From NCBI GenBank assembly GCA_024402535.1, contig JAKSTN010000001.1:124001-188000 (forward strand): a stretch of DNA of 64,000 nucleotides, given 5' to 3'. The position numbers were made by a program, and so were the translations under genes. Each line of letters starts with the position of its first letter. Within the stretch, counting starts at the first letter, position 1. Under the pieces are notes generated by a model, which saw only the letters and a program-made list of their open reading frames with translations, searched no databases and was not told where the DNA came from. This DNA is from Treponema sp. Its GTDB lineage: Bacteria > Spirochaetota > Spirochaetia > Treponematales > Treponemataceae. Below, one piece after another: positions 17,376 to 25,965 of the stretch.

Positions 17376-17942
17376 ATGGCAATTAAGGTAATCATTCTTC
17401 TTGGACTTAAACATTCCGGTAAATCAACTCTGGGGAAAACTCTGGCAACTAAGCTGGGATATGAATTCGTAGACACAGACGCTCTTATTGAAGAAGCTGT
17501 GGGTATGAGTGTCCGTGATTTATACAATCAGAAAGGAGCTGCAGCATTCCTGGAAGCAGAGGAAAATGTTTGTAAAGAACTGGCTGAAAGTATTGGTGAC
17601 AGAAAAATGGTTATTTCAACAGGAGGCGGTATTTGTGATAATCCGCCGGCACTTGTTCATTTGAAAGCTGCAGGCGATTTTATTTTCCTTCAGAACGATT
17701 TGAATATTTCGGTAACCCGCATTGTAAGAAAAATAGATGTTGGTGAAGATGGAAAATTCACAAATGTTCCTGCTTTTATCAGAAATCAGAATCCACAGTC
17801 AATCATCGACATAAAAAAAATGCTCCGCGCGAAGTTCGAAGAACGCGAGGAGCTGTATAAAAAAATCAGCGATAGAGTTGTAATGCTGGAAGACGCTTCC
17901 ATTGAAGCAAATCTTTCCAGTCTGCTGGATGCCGTAAACTAA
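17376..17942 (+). CDS. aroK: Shikimate kinase
   Basis: 188 residues. Phosphorylates shikimate at the 3-position in chorismate synthesis, in the cytoplasm. The P-loop GLKHSGKST (about residues 9-17), FVDTDALIEE (substrate Asp), the ISTGGG motif and a lid with basic residues (FEEREELYKKISD) are all present, and the length fits the family. It has a leaderless-type promoter and is convergent with the SlyD-like gene with a 2-bp gap. No other aro genes are adjacent. Confidence 0.9.
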   Translation: MAIKVIILLGLKHSGKSTLGKTLATKLGYEFVDTDALIEEAVGMSVRDLYNQKGAAAFLEAEENVCKELAESIGDRKMVISTGGGICDNPPALVHLKAAGDFIFLQNDLNISVTRIVRKIDVGEDGKFTNVPAFIRNQNPQSIIDIKKMLRAKFEEREELYKKISDRVVMLEDASIEANLSSLLDAVN

Positions 17943-17944
17943 TT

Positions 17945-18511
17945 TTAGTTACATCCACATCCTTCTGAGCCGCAACCACCATCACCGCATCCACTGCCGC
18001 AGTCGCCGCCACATCCGCCACCGCAACCTCCGCATCCGCCGCCACATCCACGTGGTGGATTCAGTTCTTCTTCTGTTGCATCGCGAACTTCCATAACTTC
18101 TACGTCAAAGTGAAGTGTTTTTCCTGCTAATTCGTGGTTTCCATCAAGAGTAACCATATCATTGTTTACGTTAAGAACACGAACAATTCTTGGTCCCTGA
18201 TTTGTCTGTGCATAAAATGCCATTCCAATTTCTACAGATGATGCATCTGTATCGAATTCAGACATTGGTACATCAAAAACAAGTTCCTTGTTATATTCAC
18301 CGTAAGCATCTGCAGGAGCAATTGTACAATTAAATTTTTCGCCTGCTTCTTTTCCTTCAAGTTCCTTTTCCAGTCCCATAATCAGTTCATTGCGTCCAGC
18401 AACAAAACCAAGTGGTTCACGACCTTCGCCAATCGAAGAATCAATAACTACACCGTTATCATCTTTAAGTGTGTAATTAATGCTTACGAATTTATTTGCT
18501 TCAACTTTCAC
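17945..18511 (-). CDS. slyD: SlyD-like FKBP peptidyl-prolyl isomerase with Cys-rich metal-binding tail
   Basis: 188 residues starting at GTG 18511 behind AAGGAG. The FKBP core (VDSSIGEGREPLGFVAGRNELIMGLEKEL, then an inserted-in-flap domain around ADAYGEYNKELVFDV) catalyses prolyl isomerisation and acts as a chaperone. The C-terminal ~35 residues after NPPRG are almost only Gly and Cys, with nine Cys and Asp/Ser interspersed. This is comparable to the metal-binding tail of E. coli SlyD but without His. Nickel delivery to a hydrogenase is unlikely because the hydrogenase here is [FeFe]; zinc or iron storage is possible. It lies 16 bp after the NifU-like gene and is probably co-transcribed. Confidence 0.88.
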   Translation of the reverse strand: MKVEANKFVSINYTLKDDNGVVIDSSIGEGREPLGFVAGRNELIMGLEKELEGKEAGEKFNCTIAPADAYGEYNKELVFDVPMSEFDTDASSVEIGMAFYAQTNQGPRIVRVLNVNNDMVTLDGNHELAGKTLHFDVEVMEVRDATEEELNPPRGCGGGCGGCGGGCGGDCGSGCGDGGCGSEGCGCN

Positions 18512-18527
18512 TATATTCTCCTTAAGT

Positions 18528-18797
18528 TTACCAGCCCATCATATCTTCAGAGCTTTTTGCATTATCCTGAATTACTTCAGTTACTTCTGGACAAGCGTCT
18601 TTCAGGTAGCGTTCAATTCCCATCTTAAGTGTCATAACAGCCATTGGACAACTTCCACAAGCGCCAACAAGGTTCAGATGTACTGCATTGTTTTCATCAA
18701 TACAAACAAATTCCATATCACCACCATCAGCTTGCAGCTGTGGACGGAACATTTCAATTGCTTCAAGAACGGTTTCCTGTAATTTTGAGTCTGCCAT
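18528..18797 (-). CDS. NifU C-terminal-domain protein (Fe-S scaffold/carrier)
   Basis: 89 residues, a stand-alone Nfu domain. LQADGGDMEFV and GACGSCPMAVMTLKMGIE carry the CxxC pair (Cys47 and Cys50) that binds a bridging [4Fe-4S] cluster between two monomers. It probably delivers clusters to Fe-S proteins such as the [FeFe] hydrogenase encoded at 48.7 kb. AGAGG precedes the ATG. It lies 16 bp upstream of the SlyD-like gene. Confidence 0.9.
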   Translation of the reverse strand: MADSKLQETVLEAIEMFRPQLQADGGDMEFVCIDENNAVHLNLVGACGSCPMAVMTLKMGIERYLKDACPEVTEVIQDNAKSSEDMMGW

Positions 18798-18856
18798 TTT
18801 ATACCTCTATGTTAAAGATACTAAAAATAAACATATTTTACTATAAATGATTTGTT

Positions 18857-20074
18857 TTATTTCATGAATGCCCGTTTCATTAAAACAGGAACAAGCATTG
18901 ATGAAACGATAATCAAAAGAATTACTGCTGTAAAATACTTTGGATCAATAAGGTTTGTCGAAAGACCTTTTGTTGCAACGATAAGGGCAACTTCCCCGCG
19001 AACCATCATTCCTAGTCCAACCTGATAAGATTCTTTCCAGCTGTATCCAAGTATTTTTGAAATACCGCCACATCCGATAATCTTACTGATACATCCCACA
19101 ATTACAAATGCAATTGCAAACCAGAGAATATCTGTGCTCATGCCGGAAAGGTCTGTCTTTAATCCAATACTTGCAAAGAAAATTGGACTGAAGAACATAT
19201 ACGAGTTAATGTCGATTTTTGATTCCATGTAAGATGCATCTTTCAGACTGCAGAGAACAATTCCTGCAATGTAAGCGCCGGTAATGTCAGCAATGCCGAA
19301 AAAGCGTTCCGCACAGAAAGCAAAAATAAGTGCAAGCCCCAGGGCATAAATAGGAATGCGGTGTGAACGAGGGTGACGTCCATCATACCAGCAGAAAAGC
19401 TTGTACATTGCAAATCCTACAAGAATAGCAAAAACAAAGAAAAGAACAGTCTTAAGGATAATCATTAAGTACCAACCCTTTCCTGAGCTTACACCAAGAA
19501 CAACAGTCAGAACGATAATTCCAATTACGTCATCGATAATTGCAGCAGAAACGATTGTCTGTCCTATTTCAGAATTGATTTTTCCAAACTCTTTGAGAAC
19601 TGCAACAGAAATGCTTACGGAAGTTGCAGTAAGAATTGTTCCCACAAACATGCATTTGAAGAAGTTCTGAGTTCCGAATCCGTCAAAGCCGAAAAAGAAA
19701 AATGACATGATTGTTCCCATAATAAGAGGAACAAAAACGCCGCAGCAGGCAATCGCTGTTGCTTTAGGACCAGACTTAATAAGAGATTTCAGATTTGTAC
19801 TTAATCCTGCAGAGAACATAATCAAGATTACGCCGATTTCTGACATGTAAGTGATAAACTGATTTGCTTCAGCGTATATAAGATTTGATTCGTTGCCACC
19901 AAAATTATTGAACCATGGAATGAAACGCAGAAGAAGCCCTGCAACAATCATACCGGCAACTTCAGGAATACCAATTTTTCTTGCTGTAATTCCAAGATAT
20001 TTTGCAACAATTACAATCAGCCCAACTGAAAGAAGAATCTGAAGGATTATTTCAGTATTTGGAAGAGAATTCAT
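18857..20074 (-). CDS. CPA2-type cation/proton antiporter
   Basis: 405 residues with about 11-12 membrane spans. The pattern of monovalent cation:proton antiporter-2 proteins is visible: a first helix after MNSLPNTEIILQILLSVGLIVIVAKYLG, FSAGLSTNLKSLIKSG, SAAIIDDVIGIIVLTVVLG with the paired Asp residues of the ion site, and YIAGIVLCSLKD. It exchanges Na+ or K+ for H+ at the inner membrane. It is 58 bp downstream of a second, longer antiporter gene and may share its transcript. GAGG precedes the start. Confidence 0.87.
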   Translation of the reverse strand: MNSLPNTEIILQILLSVGLIVIVAKYLGITARKIGIPEVAGMIVAGLLLRFIPWFNNFGGNESNLIYAEANQFITYMSEIGVILIMFSAGLSTNLKSLIKSGPKATAIACCGVFVPLIMGTIMSFFFFGFDGFGTQNFFKCMFVGTILTATSVSISVAVLKEFGKINSEIGQTIVSAAIIDDVIGIIVLTVVLGVSSGKGWYLMIILKTVLFFVFAILVGFAMYKLFCWYDGRHPRSHRIPIYALGLALIFAFCAERFFGIADITGAYIAGIVLCSLKDASYMESKIDINSYMFFSPIFFASIGLKTDLSGMSTDILWFAIAFVIVGCISKIIGCGGISKILGYSWKESYQVGLGMMVRGEVALIVATKGLSTNLIDPKYFTAVILLIIVSSMLVPVLMKRAFMK

Positions 20075-20132
20075 ATCAGCCTCTATTTGGGAGAAATATA
20101 ATGATGTAGTTTATCGAAATAGAGGCCGACTG

Positions 20133-21863
20133 TTAAGCATCAAGGCTTTCAAGCTTGCGGTTCAGCTCCAGAACACGGGCATGAAGATAATGGTCTGCAG
20201 TCTGATGTTCAAGTATTCCCATAGCCTTTCCATCTTCATCAACGATTGGAATAGCTTCAACATCGTAATCATCAAAAAGACTATAAACATTAGGAAGCAG
20301 ATCATCAGGTTTACAGGTGATTACAGGACGGTCCATAACATCAACAGCAAGCATTGAGAAAGCAAACTCTCCAATCTGCATAACTTCTTTAAGATGTTCA
20401 AGAACAATGATTCCTATAAGCTTCCCGTCATCACCTTTAACAACATAATTCAAATTGTGCTGACGACTGAAAAGATCCAGTACTGTTTCCAGCTGATCAG
20501 TCTCGCTCACAACAGTCGGAGAATTATAATCACAGATATAATCGTTGCCCCACATAACATCCTTTACCTTTGCATTTTTCCGGATGTCATCAACTGTAAC
20601 ATTTAGTCCAACTTCGCCCGCTTTTGTAACACCAGACTTAACACAGATAGGACCGATAAGCTGAACAATGAAAGTTGTAGCAGTAATAATAAGCATAATC
20701 TGCGGACCAATGGAATCCGGAAAGTCGTTTCCTGCGGCAATTGAAAGTCCTATGGCAACACCTGCCTGGCTCAAAAGACAGAATGGAAGATATTTCTGTA
20801 CTGTTACAGGAGCCTTTGTAAGCCAGGCCCCGAACATTGAACCGATTGTTTTTCCAAATGTTCTTCCTACAACATAAAGAATTGCAAGAAGCCCCAGGAA
20901 AGGAGTAATAATCCAGATGTTCAGTTTTGCTCCAACCAGAACAAAGAAGAGAACATAAACCGGCGGAGTAAATTTTGAAGTCAAATTAAAAACCGATTTT
21001 GTTTTTGCATGACTGAAGTTTACCATGAAAAAACCAAGAGACATAGCTGAAAGAATATTGTCCAGGTTCAAAGCTTCACAGATGCCTGTACTGAGGAAAA
21101 GTGCTCCAAGAGTAAATGAAAGAATGCGGCCGTCATCGTTTGGCAGAAAGTGCATGATTACACGAAGAATACCGCCAAAGAAAAGGCCTACAAAAACTGA
21201 ACCAAAAATATCACGGGCAATAGCAAGAAGCTGTGTACCAAAAGAATCAACTTTGTCGCCAAGAAGCGAAGCTGCAATAGTTGAAGCAACAGTATATAAA
21301 ACAAGTGCAACAGCATCATCCATGGCAACGATTCCATAAACTGTTGTTGTAAGAGGGCCGCGGGTTCTGTATTCAACAAGAACATCTGTTGTGGCGGCAG
21401 GTGCTGTTGCGGCGCAAATTGCACCAAGAATTACCCCAAGGGAAACTGCATATCTGATGTCTTTTGTGAAAAGCCAGACAACCAGAGTAATCACACTGCC
21501 CACAATAATTGCCGGAGTGATTGATTCAAAAATCAGAATGCTGACAAACTGTTTTCCGTATTTTTTTACAGTGCCAAGTTTAAGTTCGCCACCAACCAGG
21601 AATCCGATAAGTGAAAGAGAAACCGTGCTTACAGGATTGAGCGCCGCAATAACTTCAGGCTCAAGAATTCGGAAACCTGAAGAGCCTATAATAATCCCTA
21701 TTACAATATAACCTACAACCTGAGGAATTTTCAGTTTCTTGAAAAGCCAGCCGCCTAGTGCGCCGAAGAAAATTATAATGCCAAGAAGGAGAACCAGCTG
21801 AACTCCCTGGAGATGCCAGAAATGCATAGTCTCTGGAAGAAGTGAAGATATAGGATTATCCAT
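20133..21863 (-). CDS. CPA2-type cation/proton antiporter with C-terminal CBS pair
   Basis: 576 residues. The N-terminal ~400 residues hold about 12 membrane helices with FLVGGELKLGTVKKYGK and YGIVAMDDAVALVLYTVAS (Asp pair of the ion site). The C-terminal ~150 residues contain two CBS motifs (VSETDQLETVLDLFSRQHNLNYVV and DVMDRPVITCKPDDLLPNVYSLFDDYDVEAIPIVDE), which usually sense adenine nucleotides, so transport is probably gated by energy state. It starts 2 bp after the lytic transglycosylase gene, with AAGGAT inside the end of that gene, so the two are translationally coupled. Confidence 0.87.
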   Translation of the reverse strand: MDNPISSLLPETMHFWHLQGVQLVLLLGIIIFFGALGGWLFKKLKIPQVVGYIVIGIIIGSSGFRILEPEVIAALNPVSTVSLSLIGFLVGGELKLGTVKKYGKQFVSILIFESITPAIIVGSVITLVVWLFTKDIRYAVSLGVILGAICAATAPAATTDVLVEYRTRGPLTTTVYGIVAMDDAVALVLYTVASTIAASLLGDKVDSFGTQLLAIARDIFGSVFVGLFFGGILRVIMHFLPNDDGRILSFTLGALFLSTGICEALNLDNILSAMSLGFFMVNFSHAKTKSVFNLTSKFTPPVYVLFFVLVGAKLNIWIITPFLGLLAILYVVGRTFGKTIGSMFGAWLTKAPVTVQKYLPFCLLSQAGVAIGLSIAAGNDFPDSIGPQIMLIITATTFIVQLIGPICVKSGVTKAGEVGLNVTVDDIRKNAKVKDVMWGNDYICDYNSPTVVSETDQLETVLDLFSRQHNLNYVVKGDDGKLIGIIVLEHLKEVMQIGEFAFSMLAVDVMDRPVITCKPDDLLPNVYSLFDDYDVEAIPIVDEDGKAMGILEHQTADHYLHARVLELNRKLESLDA

Positions 21864-21865
21864 AA

Positions 21866-23950
21866 TTAAATCTTATCCTTTATATAAAGAAATTTATACA
21901 GTTCTGTGGCGCTTACAAGCTTACGGCCATATTCCCGGGTTTCTGTGTATGGAAGAGTTTCCAGAAATAAGTCTTCAGGGATATTCTTAAGACCGAAACC
22001 AAAAGCAGAACTCTGTTTCCATTTTCTGACGCGGGAAATTCCTGCATTGTATGAATAGAAAGCATCAAGATAATTTCCATCCAGGCGGCTGATCAGATTT
22101 CCAAGATACCATGCCCCGAATTCAATATTTGTTTCAGGATCAGTTAAATCATAGTCTGATTTTTTCAGGCGCTTCGCCACGTCTTCGGCAGTAAATGTCA
22201 TAAGCTGGCTTAATCCCACCGCGCCTGCCGAACTTGTCACATCGGAATCAAAAAAGCTTTCACTGCGAATCAAAGCGAAAAGAACCTCAGGCTCAATATC
22301 ATATTTTTCTGCATACTTTGTAATGAACTCGTTGTAACATTTCGGAAAGCAGTAAGAAAGAATCTCGCGGCTCGAGCCTACAGGACTATAGTTTGCATAA
22401 CGGGAAGCAATGCGAAGACTTTGAGGATAATAATCATCACGTCCGTCGGAACATTTCTGAAGAAGCCTGCAGATATTTATTACAGTCTCTTCTGAAACAA
22501 GGCACTGTCCAAGACTTACCCACTCACTGTAAATTTTTTCAGGAAAACCAAAAGCTGCATAGCCGCTCAAAAGTCTGTCTGCATCGGGATTCATTCTGAA
22601 AGCACTTTCTTTTATAAAACCTTTTTCAAAATCTTTTCGCGGAGCGCAGAGTTCTTTTTCTATCTGATAATCCGAAAGACCAAGATGTTCTGCAGCCTGA
22701 ACTTTATAGTACAGATCTGTGGCACTGTTCAGTGCAGTTTTTAAAGCGGCATCAATTTCTTCTTCAAGAGAAAGCTCGCCTAAAATTGAATCATCAGGAA
22801 TACAGATTTTTTCTTGAAGAAGGCGCCCGTAAATATATGCAAATTTTGCTGTGGCTTCACGAGACGCGTGACCTTTCATGATTTTATAAAGTTCACCGAT
22901 TTCTTCATATTCACCTTCGGATATTAATCTGTTGGCAAGAAGATCAAAAAAATCATCATAATAAGCAGGATCACCAATTTCAGAAAGATTCTCTTTTACT
23001 ATCTTTATACACCTGGCAGAGGATTCAGTCAGACTGTCTTTTAAAAGATACCAGCGTGCATTGTCTTTTTTCTGAATATCATCAGTCGATTCGACAGCAT
23101 TTTTATATGCCGCAGATGCACGGGAACCATAGCCTGTCACTTTGTCATAAAGGCGTCCTGCGTAAAACCAGCAGTAAAACTCCATTGGTTGCCCGCTAAA
23201 CGCTTCGGCTTTCTCCTGAAACCAGCGTGCGCTTCCTGCAATATCACGTGTTCCGTAAAGATGAGTTTTCCCGATATCTGACATTAACTGTTCTGTATAA
23301 TATTCAGAATGTTCCCCACAGATTTCTTCAAGTGCATCAAGTTTCGAGTAAGCAGATACATAATTCCGTTTATAAACATCTGCACGAAAACCTGCAACAA
23401 AAGAAAGTGGCTCTTCAAAATCACCAAGATATTCCAGATATTTATAATGACTTTGAGTAAACGGTTTCTCAAGGTACCACTTTTTCAAATCATCATCATA
23501 ACCTTGAATACTACGCTTGTTCATGGCTTCAAGTTTCAGCGCAATTAAAGCATCATTACTTTCTGTTATGGAAACATCTTTTGCCGCCGAAAGAACATAT
23601 CCTGATTCTCTGCTTTCAGAAAAAATCCGACATGCAAGAAGAAGAGCATCATCATCTGAATAAAGTGAAATCAATTTTTTTGCCGCAGCTACTCTTTCCT
23701 GAACATCTCCAAAAGAGCAGAGAGTTTCCGCACTGCGCCGTGCAACAAGAGGGGTTCCTTTTTTTACAGCTTTATTTAATTTCTGACGGGCATCTTTATA
23801 ATCATTTTTTGAAAGGGACCTGAGTGCAATAAAATAATTACTGTCATCACCAAAATCCTTTACGCTTTTAGTAGCGGAACTGGAACACGAACAAAAAATA
23901 AGAGAAATTAAAAATGCAAGGCAGAACTTTTTAAGCTGAACTTTATTCAT
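21866..23950 (-). CDS. Lytic transglycosylase lipoprotein (Slt70-like)
   Basis: 694 residues. A signal peptide with lipobox (LIFCSC, Cys about 21-23) is followed by a ~500-residue alpha-helical superhelix and a C-terminal SLT domain. The SLT motifs are ALIRSESFFDSD with catalytic Glu564, SAGAVGLSQLM, and AFYSYNAGISRVRKW. It cleaves peptidoglycan glycan strands non-hydrolytically in the periplasm, as in Slt70/MltE-type enzymes. The ATG follows directly on the T tract of the terminator of the upstream LysM gene with no Shine-Dalgarno site. Expression may therefore depend on readthrough. Confidence 0.9.
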   Translation of the reverse strand: MNKVQLKKFCLAFLISLIFCSCSSSATKSVKDFGDDSNYFIALRSLSKNDYKDARQKLNKAVKKGTPLVARRSAETLCSFGDVQERVAAAKKLISLYSDDDALLLACRIFSESRESGYVLSAAKDVSITESNDALIALKLEAMNKRSIQGYDDDLKKWYLEKPFTQSHYKYLEYLGDFEEPLSFVAGFRADVYKRNYVSAYSKLDALEEICGEHSEYYTEQLMSDIGKTHLYGTRDIAGSARWFQEKAEAFSGQPMEFYCWFYAGRLYDKVTGYGSRASAAYKNAVESTDDIQKKDNARWYLLKDSLTESSARCIKIVKENLSEIGDPAYYDDFFDLLANRLISEGEYEEIGELYKIMKGHASREATAKFAYIYGRLLQEKICIPDDSILGELSLEEEIDAALKTALNSATDLYYKVQAAEHLGLSDYQIEKELCAPRKDFEKGFIKESAFRMNPDADRLLSGYAAFGFPEKIYSEWVSLGQCLVSEETVINICRLLQKCSDGRDDYYPQSLRIASRYANYSPVGSSREILSYCFPKCYNEFITKYAEKYDIEPEVLFALIRSESFFDSDVTSSAGAVGLSQLMTFTAEDVAKRLKKSDYDLTDPETNIEFGAWYLGNLISRLDGNYLDAFYSYNAGISRVRKWKQSSAFGFGLKNIPEDLFLETLPYTETREYGRKLVSATELYKFLYIKDKI

Positions 23951-23953
23951 AGA

Positions 23954-23984
23954 GAAAAAAAGGCGGCCTTTTTATGACCGCCTT
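23954..23984 (-). terminator. Rho-independent terminator abutting the transglycosylase start
   Basis: On the minus strand AAGGCGG and CCGCCTT pair around an 11-base loop, followed by a run of seven T. The T run ends four bases before the ATG at 23950. It separates the LysM gene from the transglycosylase and may act as an attenuator. Confidence 0.85.
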
Positions 23985-23994
23985 CCATACAATT

Positions 23995-25887
23995 TTATTC
24001 CTGTGGAATCTTAATTCTTGTTCCTGAAACAATATAATCAGGATCTTTGATTCCATTGTATCTGGCGATTTTCTTATAACGCCATGGATTTTTATAGTAA
24101 GTATCAGCAATATCCCAAAGGGTATCGCCCCACTTGATTTTATAAATGATATCCGGTTTTGGTTCTTCTTTTGGAGGAGCCGGTGGCTCAGGTTTTACTT
24201 CTTCGGCTTCTTCAATAATTACAATTTCATCTTCTTTTGCAGAAGTTTCAATTACAGGCTCAGGTTCAGGTTCTTCTTCCGGAACAAGTTCTTCCTCTGG
24301 TTCTTCTACAGGAGCTTCAACTGCAACCGGTTCTTCAGTCTGATGTCCACGTTTCAAAACATTTAGCTTTGAAGGAATTACAAACAGAATAAGAAGAACT
24401 GCGATGATACAAATGATTGCACAGATTACGCAGATAACAACTGAAGTTTTTCTTTTTTTGCTGTCACCTTCATCTTCGTATTCTGATTCGCCAAGTTCTG
24501 TTTCTTTATCATAAAGCCCTGTAAAGCTAAGACCATTACTTGATGAACTTTCATATGAAGTACTGTTTTCTGCACGTGTAAGTTCATCATCAAAATCCCA
24601 GTCCATTTCTGTATCGGTGGCAGTAACCGGAACCTGCTGTTCTTCAAAATCAGGCAGGTCGAAAAGTGAAGAGTTATCTTCTACGGGTTCATCCCACATG
24701 GCAGCTTCAGCTGCGGCTGTAATGCCTTCTGTAGTTTCTTCGGTAAAGTCCGGAAGGTCCAGATCATCTGTGGTGAATGAATCTTCAACTGTTGTTTCTT
24801 CTGGAACTGCTTCTTCAGAAATTGTTTCTTCTGGGAATGTAAAATCTGCAAGCGGATCTTCTTCCGGAACTGATTCTTCAGAAATTGTTTCTTCTGGAAC
24901 GGTATCTTCCAGGACTGTAAAATCTGTAAGCGGATCTTCTTCCGGAACTGATTCTTCAGAAATTGTTTCTTCGGAAACAGAGTCTTCTGGGAATGTAAAG
25001 TCTGCAAGTGAATCGTCCTCCGGAACCGATTCTTCGGAAACGGCCTCTTCTGAAATTGTTTCTTCAGAAACGGTCTCTTCTTCGGAAACTTCACTTGAAA
25101 AATCCGGAAGATCAAATTCATCTTCTTCCGTTGGAACATTCTGAGTTTCTTCAAGATCGAAATCAACCGGAAGTCCTTCAGCCGCTGGTTCTTCAACCAG
25201 AGTATCTTCGACTACAGGTTCTTCTTCTGCAACCTCTTCTGTTTCAGTTTCTTCGCTTTCGTTCAGAACCATTGCGGCGGCAAGAAGTCCACCACCTGCG
25301 GCTGCACCAGCTGCTGCCCCAGCGACCAGAGCGTCTGTTTCATCAGATTCAACCGGTTCATCTGTTTCAACTGGTTCATCAGTTTCAACCGGTTCATCTG
25401 TAGTTTCTTCTGTTTCTTCAACTGTAGTTTCAACAACCGGAGTTTCTTCAATAATATCATCCAAAGGCATTTCTGGAGGCAGCATAACTTCATCTTCAGA
25501 AACTGAAGTTTCAGCAATATCATAATCCGAAACTTCATCTGCCATGCGTTCTTCAAGGGTACGATTTACCAGTTCAATTGTTGTCTTACTTTCAATACCA
25601 GTTTCTTCATCAATAATGTTAGCAGAAAGCTCATTGTTTTCATCGATTGCCACATTAAAAGCGATGCTGGCATCCCCTCTTGGATGTTCATTAATATTAT
25701 CAATCTGAAGAGTATCAACATATTCAGCATCGTCCATAGATCCTTCTTCGGAACGATACAAGTCAACCATAACACGAGTCTGATTATTATGTGCGGTTGT
25801 CAGCTCCAGTTTTTTCTGATCTGGCTGACCTTCCTGCAATACAGGAAAAAACGAACCGTCTGCGAGTTTAATTCCAATAGTCTTCAT
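23995..25887 (-). CDS. LysM membrane protein with N-terminal Hsp70 substrate-domain-like segment
   Basis: 630 residues. The first ~115 residues (TTAHNNQTRVMVDLYRSEEG, then GDASIAFNVAIDENNELSANIIDEETG) resemble the beta-sandwich substrate-binding domain of DnaK. Then come ~370 residues of acidic Glu/Ser/Thr/Pro repeats (EETISEESVPEEDPLADF type). One membrane span lies near 478-503 (VVICVICAIICIIAVLLILFV), followed by a Pro/Glu linker and a C-terminal LysM (YKIKWGDTLWDIADTYYKNPWRY, about 585-630). The predicted topology is a cytoplasmic N-terminus and a LysM bound to peptidoglycan. It may link chaperone-like cytoplasmic binding to the wall; function unknown. AGAGG precedes the ATG. Confidence 0.75.
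   Translation of the reverse strand: MKTIGIKLADGSFFPVLQEGQPDQKKLELTTAHNNQTRVMVDLYRSEEGSMDDAEYVDTLQIDNINEHPRGDASIAFNVAIDENNELSANIIDEETGIESKTTIELVNRTLEERMADEVSDYDIAETSVSEDEVMLPPEMPLDDIIEETPVVETTVEETEETTDEPVETDEPVETDEPVESDETDALVAGAAAGAAAGGGLLAAAMVLNESEETETEEVAEEEPVVEDTLVEEPAAEGLPVDFDLEETQNVPTEEDEFDLPDFSSEVSEEETVSEETISEEAVSEESVPEDDSLADFTFPEDSVSEETISEESVPEEDPLTDFTVLEDTVPEETISEESVPEEDPLADFTFPEETISEEAVPEETTVEDSFTTDDLDLPDFTEETTEGITAAAEAAMWDEPVEDNSSLFDLPDFEEQQVPVTATDTEMDWDFDDELTRAENSTSYESSSSNGLSFTGLYDKETELGESEYEDEGDSKKRKTSVVICVICAIICIIAVLLILFVIPSKLNVLKRGHQTEEPVAVEAPVEEPEEELVPEEEPEPEPVIETSAKEDEIVIIEEAEEVKPEPPAPPKEEPKPDIIYKIKWGDTLWDIADTYYKNPWRYKKIARYNGIKDPDYIVSGTRIKIPQE
24780..25130 (-). repeat. In-frame coding repeats, acidic linker of the LysM protein
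   Basis: Several imperfect copies of a short unit encoding EETISEESVPEEDPLADFT-like sequence, arranged in tandem. Such units can expand or contract by slippage, so linker length may vary between strains. Confidence 0.6.
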
Positions 25888-25928
25888 GGCATTCCTCTAA
25901 TTTCTTTAATTTTAACTTATTTTACCTA

Positions 25929-25958
25929 TTGGAACAATATTTATTTCTCTAATATAGT
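25929..25958 (+). promoter_or_regulatory. Promoter of cardiolipin synthase-like gene, leaderless
   Basis: TTGGAA (25929-25934), 18-bp spacer, TATAGT (25953-25958), with ATG at 25966 only 7 bases later. No Shine-Dalgarno site. Confidence 0.5.
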
Positions 25959-25965
25959 AGAAGAT

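Noticed and set aside
20668-21711. Several plus-strand frames opposite the long antiporter gene
   Set aside because: They are antisense shadows; the minus-strand frame has clear transporter and CBS motifs.
24617-25144. Long plus-strand frames rich in Ser and Gly opposite the LysM protein
   Set aside because: Shadow of the acidic Glu/Ser repeat region on the other strand; low complexity and no start signals.
25684-25965. N-terminal extension of the cardiolipin synthase-like gene
   Set aside because: It overlaps the divergent LysM gene and precedes a -10 box; ATG 25966 starts a normal membrane anchor.
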